A DNA stretch of 8,951 bases from an uncultured Bacilli bacterium (GTDB taxonomy: Bacteria; Bacillota_I; Bacilli_A; RF39; UBA660): positions 1 through 8,951 of the forward strand of contig CANQHB010000031.1 of the NCBI GenBank assembly GCA_947623755.1, in the 5' to 3' direction. How positions within the stretch are numbered: position 1 is the stretch's first letter; the number at the start of each line of letters is the position of its first letter. This document shows positions 5,005-8,951 of the stretch, piece after piece. The notes beneath the pieces were generated by a model. The model was not told the origin of the DNA and did no database searches. It worked only from the letters and a program-made list of their open reading frames with translations. Made by a program: the position numbers and the translations under genes.

Positions 5005-7000
5005 CATTTTCTTTATCATCATTTTCTTCTGGTGGAAGTATTACCTCTGGTAAATCAACTTCTGGTTTATCATTATTATTATTTTCTTCTTCCTCATTCT
5101 TATCATCTTTGTTTCCTTCTTGTGGTTTAGTATCCTCTTCCATAGGAGGAACAGTACTATCTGTAGAATTAACATATATAATAAGTTCCGAAACATTGTT
5201 AATAAGTACGCCGTTATTAACACTTTGATTAGCAATCATTCCTGGTAAAATATTTGGATTATAATAAGGACTTGTACTATCTACAAACTGAATATCTAAA
5301 TTAATATTATATTGATTTGTCCAATCTTCTGCCTGACTAACCGCTAGTCCCACAAAATTAGGCATTGTAATTAATTTTTCTCCTGTTGTAATTCCTTGCC
5401 CTGTAACTTTTGATTTATAGTCTTCGTTGGCATCAAAACTAAATGTTTTAATCATTTTCTTTTCTTCTAATCCTAAATTAGCATTCATTAAATTAACTAT
5501 TGCCTCTAAACTACCTGGATAGTATCCTATCGCAGATAATAAAATCCCATTATTACTAAGTCTTACTGGTAAATTATAATATTCCAAATAAGTTTTTTGA
5601 ATTGTTAAAAATTCTCCATCATCCAAAGTTTTAGCAATCATATCTTTTAAAATATCATAGAATGAATAAATTTGTTCTTCGGCCATATTTGTATCCAAAT
5701 TATTGGAAATTGCTCCTAAAATTTTATCTAAACTACCAATATTCTTTTTATTTGCGGCCTTTCTAGCAATCGCTTCAATTATTGCTTGCTGGTGTTTATT
5801 TCTGGCAATATCGCTTTGTAAATAAGCATGGCGACACCGGGCATATGCTAAAGCTTGCTCTCCATTTAAGTGTTGCATTCCGGGGTCAATACACACTAAT
5901 TTATCTCCAAATTGTCTTAAAGAGTTTTGCTCACAAACTTTTCCTTTATAAGCTTTAATATAGGCACTATAATCTGGAGCTTCTACCTCGACGTCAACTC
6001 CCCCTAAAGCCTCCACTAAATCAACAACTCCCTTAAAATTAATTTTAACATAATAATCTATTTTCACATCGGTAAGTTGTTCAATTGTTTTAATAACACA
6101 ACTAGTCCCATATGCCGCGGAAGAATTAATTTTTGCATACTTGTTATTATTACAAGCAATTGGCACATAAGTATCTCTTGGTATTGAAAACATTGTCGCA
6201 TTAAGAGTTTTCGGATTAAAAGTAATCATCATGAGGGTATCTCCATTAAATGAAGTACTAGCATTTAACCCATCCGCTTCGCTATCCACTCCCATAAGTA
6301 AAATTGTAAACGGGTCTTTTAAGCTTTTATTACTAACAATCTTACTATCTTGATTAGGTAATTCTTTTGTATATTTATATAAAGCTTTAGCTTCATCCAT
6401 TCCTTCAAATTCTTCATTACTAAATATTGATAAGTTATTCGAATTTAAATAAACCCCATCTATTGTTCCATTTAATAAATCATACACCATTTCATAATAG
6501 CTAGAATAATATTCGATATTTGCTTTAATTTTATACTCTTTATTTAATCCTTCAATTAAAGTTTTATCTACTTTATCTACATTATCAATAGAACCAATCT
6601 TACTATTTTTATCAATTTTAGTATCTCCCAAAACCATTAAATTCATGGTATAACTAACATATTTTTTTTCGCCTAAATTATCAATATTGTGATTAATCAT
6701 TCCTAAATAATAATTAACAAATAATAAAATAACCATTAATATTGTTGTAACTGAAGTTGTAATAGCAATTGTTATATGTCTTTTTAAAATAAGATTAGTT
6801 AAATTCCATATTATATAAGTTACTAACCACAATCCTAACACTACTAATACAATAATTCTTATAATATTTTCCACATTAGTAAAAGCAATTATATTCTTAA
6901 ACAAACATATATAACTTATTAAATAAAGTATGGCTGTTACTAAATATATAATTCCAAATATTTTACTAACTTTTTTTAATTTATTAAAAAATACTTTCAT
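4982..7000 (-). CDS. LCP-family (LytR-CpsA-Psr) protein with SBP-like and PASTA domains
   Basis: LCP enzymes attach glycopolymers such as teichoic acids or capsule from lipid carriers to peptidoglycan outside the membrane. This 672-residue protein has three hydrophobic segments (about 12-34, 46-69, 76-99), then an extracellular region (about 115-225) resembling part of a type 2 periplasmic-binding fold (IEYYSSYYEMVYDLLNGTIDGV). The LCP domain (about 230-412) shows ILLMGVDS (233-240), NGDTLMMITFNP (252-263), SIPRDTYVPI (272-281, the signature Arg275-Asp276), KINSSAAYG (290-298), ALGGVDVEV (331-339) and LNGEQALAYARCR (378-390) with SDIARNKHQ (396-404). The usual second Arg of DxxRxxRQ is His403. 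A PASTA-like repeat follows (about 544-612, MPNFVGLAVSQAEDW), then an acidic Asn/Glu/Asp/Pro tail (619-672). Start: AGGG eight bases upstream, with GGAG unusually close. LCP plus PASTA is an uncommon fusion. It converges on the ATPase gene and diverges from the wall hydrolase gene. Confidence 0.9.
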   Translation of the reverse strand: MKVFFNKLKKVSKIFGIIYLVTAILYLISYICLFKNIIAFTNVENIIRIIVLVVLGLWLVTYIIWNLTNLILKRHITIAITTSVTTILMVILLFVNYYLGMINHNIDNLGEKKYVSYTMNLMVLGDTKIDKNSKIGSIDNVDKVDKTLIEGLNKEYKIKANIEYYSSYYEMVYDLLNGTIDGVYLNSNNLSIFSNEEFEGMDEAKALYKYTKELPNQDSKIVSNKSLKDPFTILLMGVDSEADGLNASTSFNGDTLMMITFNPKTLNATMFSIPRDTYVPIACNNNKYAKINSSAAYGTSCVIKTIEQLTDVKIDYYVKINFKGVVDLVEALGGVDVEVEAPDYSAYIKAYKGKVCEQNSLRQFGDKLVCIDPGMQHLNGEQALAYARCRHAYLQSDIARNKHQQAIIEAIARKAANKKNIGSLDKILGAISNNLDTNMAEEQIYSFYDILKDMIAKTLDDGEFLTIQKTYLEYYNLPVRLSNNGILLSAIGYYPGSLEAIVNLMNANLGLEEKKMIKTFSFDANEDYKSKVTGQGITTGEKLITMPNFVGLAVSQAEDWTNQYNINLDIQFVDSTSPYYNPNILPGMIANQSVNNGVLINNVSELIIYVNSTDSTVPPMEEDTKPQEGNKDDKNEEEENNNNDKPEVDLPEVILPPEENDDKENDKTTTLE

Positions 7001-7033
7001 ATCTCCAACCCTATTCTTTTATGTTCACTTACT

Positions 7034-7062
7034 ATTATATAATATATTCTAAATTCTTTCAA
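7034..7062 (-). promoter_or_regulatory. Promoter of the LCP gene
   Basis: Read on the minus strand, TTGAAA (7062-7057), 17 bases, and a perfect TATAAT (7039-7034) form a near-consensus sigma-A promoter. Transcription would begin near 7027, giving a leader of about 27 bases before the ATG at 7000. Confidence 0.75.
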
Positions 7063-7110
7063 TTATTTTTCTAATTTACACCCCATTTACGACAAATTTT
7101 GCAAGTATTA

Positions 7111-7139
7111 TTGTTCTATCTTTATATTTATTATATAAT
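7111..7139 (+). promoter_or_regulatory. Promoter of the SH3b/glucosaminidase/dockerin gene
   Basis: TTGTTC (7111-7116), a 17-base spacer and TATAAT (7134-7139) precede a consensus AGGAGGT ribosome binding site (7156-7162) and ATG 7167. A second TATAAT at 7147-7152 has no matching -35. This promoter faces away from the LCP promoter, and about 50 bases lie between the two -35 elements. That space includes GACAAATTTTG (7091-7101), similar to the dyad at 251-261. Confidence 0.65.
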
Positions 7140-7166
7140 TATTATGTATAATGTTAGGAGGTATCT

Positions 7167-8921
7167 ATGAAGAAGAAAATATTTAATTATTTCTTTATCT
7201 TTATATTTGTCTCTTTTAGCTTTCTAAAAAGTATCCATGCTAGTAATGAATATGTTGTCTTTTTAGACGCCGTAAATATTCGAACTGGTCCTGGGACTAA
7301 TTATGAACGCCTAGAATTAGGCCAAGTAGGAAGTACCTACAATTTAAAAAGTCCGGAACTTATTAAAGACGCCAATATGAATGGCTCTTGTGATAATGGG
7401 TGGTATAACATTGATGTTAATGGTAATAATGCTTATGTTTGCAGTACTTATGTAAGAGCCTACATTGATGCCGAAGAAGAAAAAACAGAACCTACTAATG
7501 CTTGTGAAATAGACCTAAAAAATGCGGGGTTTCCGGCTAGTTATTGGGGTAGCCTTTGTTCTTTAAAAAGTAAATTTCCAAATTGGCAATTTAAAGCCAT
7601 CGAAACTAAACTAGATTTCGCTACTGCCGTCGATAAATTTACTTCTTGTGGAGATTCTTTATTATATAATCCTAAATCGTCCTGGCGTGATAATTCTTGT
7701 AGTTATAACGAAGGTGGTTATGTAACTGCCAATCAAAGTGCTGTTGCTTACTACTTAGACCCTCGTAATTTTTTAACTGAAACCTATATTTTTCAATTTG
7801 AAAATAATCGTTATAATCCCGCATTAGAAAATAGTTATGCTTCTGTTGCGCGTTCTATTATTAGTGGGGCGGATTTTTATAAATATCATCAAGGGATTGG
7901 TAATGATCTAGCTAGTTTATTAGCCTCGGCTGGTAAAGAAACTAATATTAATCCAGTTCACTTAGCTTCTAGAATGTATCAAGAACTAGGCACCGGGACT
8001 AGATTACAAAACTTGTATAAAGGTATCTTTAATGGTGATATTCAGGGTACAATTTATGATTTCCGGGGCTATTATAATTTCTATAATATTGGTGTAACTG
8101 GTTATTGTGTAACTAAAGGTAAAGGTGCTACCTATTGTGGTTTAACTACTGCCCAAAATCAAGGCTGGAATAATGTTTATGCTGGCGTTAAAGGTGGCGG
8201 TACTTTCTTAAATAGCGATTATGTTGGCGCCGGTCAATATACTTCTTACTTAGAAAGATTTAATGTTGTTCCTACTACTGCAACAAGTATCTATCTTCAT
8301 TATTATATGGCTAATATGCAAGCCCCATCTAGCGAAGCCCAAATCGCTTATAATGCTTATAAAAAGAATGATATTTTAAATAGTGCTTTTGAATTTGATA
8401 TCCCGGTTTATAATAATATGAACACAACAATTGAAAACAACAATAGTGGGGCTGTCGATTCGGGCGGTTATACTAATCCAAGCAATTCTAGTGCGGCCTC
8501 AATTCTTACTTCGGCGGGCTTAAGAGCTTCTGGCAATAATGTTTTAGGCGTAAAACCTAACACTTCTGCGGATACCGTTAAAAATACGATTGAAGCTATA
8601 AGTGGCGCCGGAACTGTAGTTATCACTAATGCAAGTGGTAATGCTATTACCAGAGATTTAATTGGCACTGGTTCAAAAATAACTATTACAACTTCTAATG
8701 CTACAAGCACTTTTACTGTAATTATTAAAGGTGATACTTCTGGTGATGGTGTAATTAATGCCTTAGATTTATTACAAGTCCAAAAAAGTATTTTAGGTAC
8801 TTATACGTTAAAAGATATTTATAAACTAGCCGGCGACCCATCTGGAGATGGCGTAGTTAATGCCCTAGATTTACTACAAGTTCAAAAAAGTATTTTAGGT
8901 ACATATACCATTGTTCAATAA
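7167..8921 (+). CDS. Secreted SH3b-glucosaminidase-dockerin peptidoglycan hydrolase
   Basis: The 584-residue protein begins with a signal peptide (1-25, likely cut after SIHA). A bacterial SH3 domain (about 28-98, with VNIRTGPGTNY at 36-46) should bind the cell wall. The middle region (about 118-418) resembles the GH73-type endo-beta-N-acetylglucosaminidases of Clostridia and Bacilli: FPNWQFKAIET (137-147), YYLDPRNFL (195-203) and LASRMYQELGTGTR (266-279), with Glu273 the best candidate for the catalytic acid. A Ser/Asn-rich linker (about 420-446) leads to a small beta-rich pre-dockerin module (about 447-520), then a type I dockerin (522-581) with two Ca-binding loops, GDTSGDGVINALD and GDPSGDGVVNALD. 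It likely cleaves glycan strands at the cell surface and may attach to a cohesin protein. Several Cys residues in the exported part suggest disulfides. The strong ribosome binding site fixes the start. It is probably co-transcribed with the gene at 8936. Confidence 0.9.
   Translation: MKKKIFNYFFIFIFVSFSFLKSIHASNEYVVFLDAVNIRTGPGTNYERLELGQVGSTYNLKSPELIKDANMNGSCDNGWYNIDVNGNNAYVCSTYVRAYIDAEEEKTEPTNACEIDLKNAGFPASYWGSLCSLKSKFPNWQFKAIETKLDFATAVDKFTSCGDSLLYNPKSSWRDNSCSYNEGGYVTANQSAVAYYLDPRNFLTETYIFQFENNRYNPALENSYASVARSIISGADFYKYHQGIGNDLASLLASAGKETNINPVHLASRMYQELGTGTRLQNLYKGIFNGDIQGTIYDFRGYYNFYNIGVTGYCVTKGKGATYCGLTTAQNQGWNNVYAGVKGGGTFLNSDYVGAGQYTSYLERFNVVPTTATSIYLHYYMANMQAPSSEAQIAYNAYKKNDILNSAFEFDIPVYNNMNTTIENNNSGAVDSGGYTNPSNSSAASILTSAGLRASGNNVLGVKPNTSADTVKNTIEAISGAGTVVITNASGNAITRDLIGTGSKITITTSNATSTFTVIIKGDTSGDGVINALDLLQVQKSILGTYTLKDIYKLAGDPSGDGVVNALDLLQVQKSILGTYTIVQ
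8730..8909 (+). repeat. Tandem dockerin repeats within the hydrolase gene
   Basis: Two 78-base units (8730-8807 and 8832-8909, offset 102) encode 26-residue segments that differ at only two positions (Thr/Pro and Ile/Val). The Ca-ligand pattern D-x-S-x-D-x-x-x-N-x-x-D is intact in both. Most DNA differences are synonymous third-base changes, so the similarity is held by selection on the protein or reflects a fairly recent duplication. Confidence 0.85.
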
Positions 8922-8935
8922 AAAGGAGGATATAT

Positions 8936-8951
8936 ATGAAAAAATTAATAT
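8936..8951 (+). CDS. Start of a downstream gene (partial)
   Basis: ATG at 8936 begins Met-Lys-Lys-Leu-Ile before the window ends. A consensus AAGGAGG (8923-8929) lies six bases upstream, and the gap from the preceding stop is 14 bases with no terminator, so it is probably co-transcribed with the hydrolase. The Lys-Lys-hydrophobic start hints at an exported protein, but five residues cannot identify it. A cohesin or another wall protein would fit the context; this is speculation. Confidence 0.7.

Noticed and set aside
4995..5228. Plus-strand Ser-rich open frame
   Set aside because: It is the complement of the acidic Asn/Glu-rich tail of the LCP protein. The low-complexity composition explains both the openness and the Ser bias.
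8468..8710. Minus-strand open frame opposite the pre-dockerin module
   Set aside because: It is a shadow of a well-supported coding region with Ala/Val/Leu bias from the complementary strand, and has no start signals.
1..8951. UGA read as tryptophan (mycoplasma code), suggested by the AT-rich genes and the absence of TGA stops in six genes
   Set aside because: All of about 24 Trp codons are TGG and every recognised protein is full length in the standard code. Six stops are too few to infer anything from lack of TGA.
1..8951. CRISPR array, tRNA, rRNA or insertion sequence
   Set aside because: No regularly spaced repeats of CRISPR size, no tRNA-like cloverleaf or rRNA sequence noticed, and no transposase-like protein in any frame.

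Overview
The window is AT-rich (roughly 70% A+T by eye). It carries a Gram-positive type cell-envelope gene set: lgt, an LCP-family enzyme with a PASTA domain, and an SH3b/glucosaminidase/dockerin protein. All 24 or so Trp codons are TGG and every ORF reads through in the standard code, so this is not a UGA=Trp mycoplasma. The protein styles resemble those I recall from uncultured gut Bacilli of the RF39/'Mollicutes-like' type (secreted proteins with WWRIIRINGNG-type segments, pre-dockerin plus dockerin tails). That taxonomic placement is inference.

Layout. Positions 1-325 hold no gene: a terminator for an unseen upstream gene, a large AT-rich inverted repeat, and a promoter for the first gene. 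Gene 1 (326-1735, +) is a secreted or membrane-anchored protein whose C-terminus looks like a C-type-lectin-like or DUF6273-like domain; it ends at its own terminator. A strong promoter then drives a two-gene operon, lgt (1886-2695) and a trxB-like reductase (2697-3575), separated by one base. Next is an AAA ATPase of the DUF4143 type (true start most likely 3685, end 4995, +). Its upstream region packs two phased palindromes, the trxB terminator and the ATPase promoter into about 100 bp. It converges on and overlaps by 14 bp a large LCP protein (4982-7000, -), and one hairpin inside both coding ends serves as a shared terminator. A divergent promoter region (7001-7166) separates the LCP gene from gene 6 (7167-8921, +), a secreted peptidoglycan hydrolase ending in a dockerin. 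A further gene with a strong ribosome binding site starts at 8936 and runs off the window.

How the genes relate. Lgt modifies lipoproteins, the LCP protein probably attaches a glycopolymer to peptidoglycan (with PASTA as a wall-binding domain), and gene 6 probably cleaves glycan strands and may dock to a cohesin scaffold. These give a coherent envelope theme. The ATPase looks like a self-contained accessory gene with its own regulation. I see no complete novel multi-gene system. The most interesting leads are the phased palindromes before the ATPase, the possible hypervariable C-terminus of gene 1, the SBP/LCP/PASTA architecture, the dockerin-tagged wall hydrolase, and the coding terminator shared by two converging genes.
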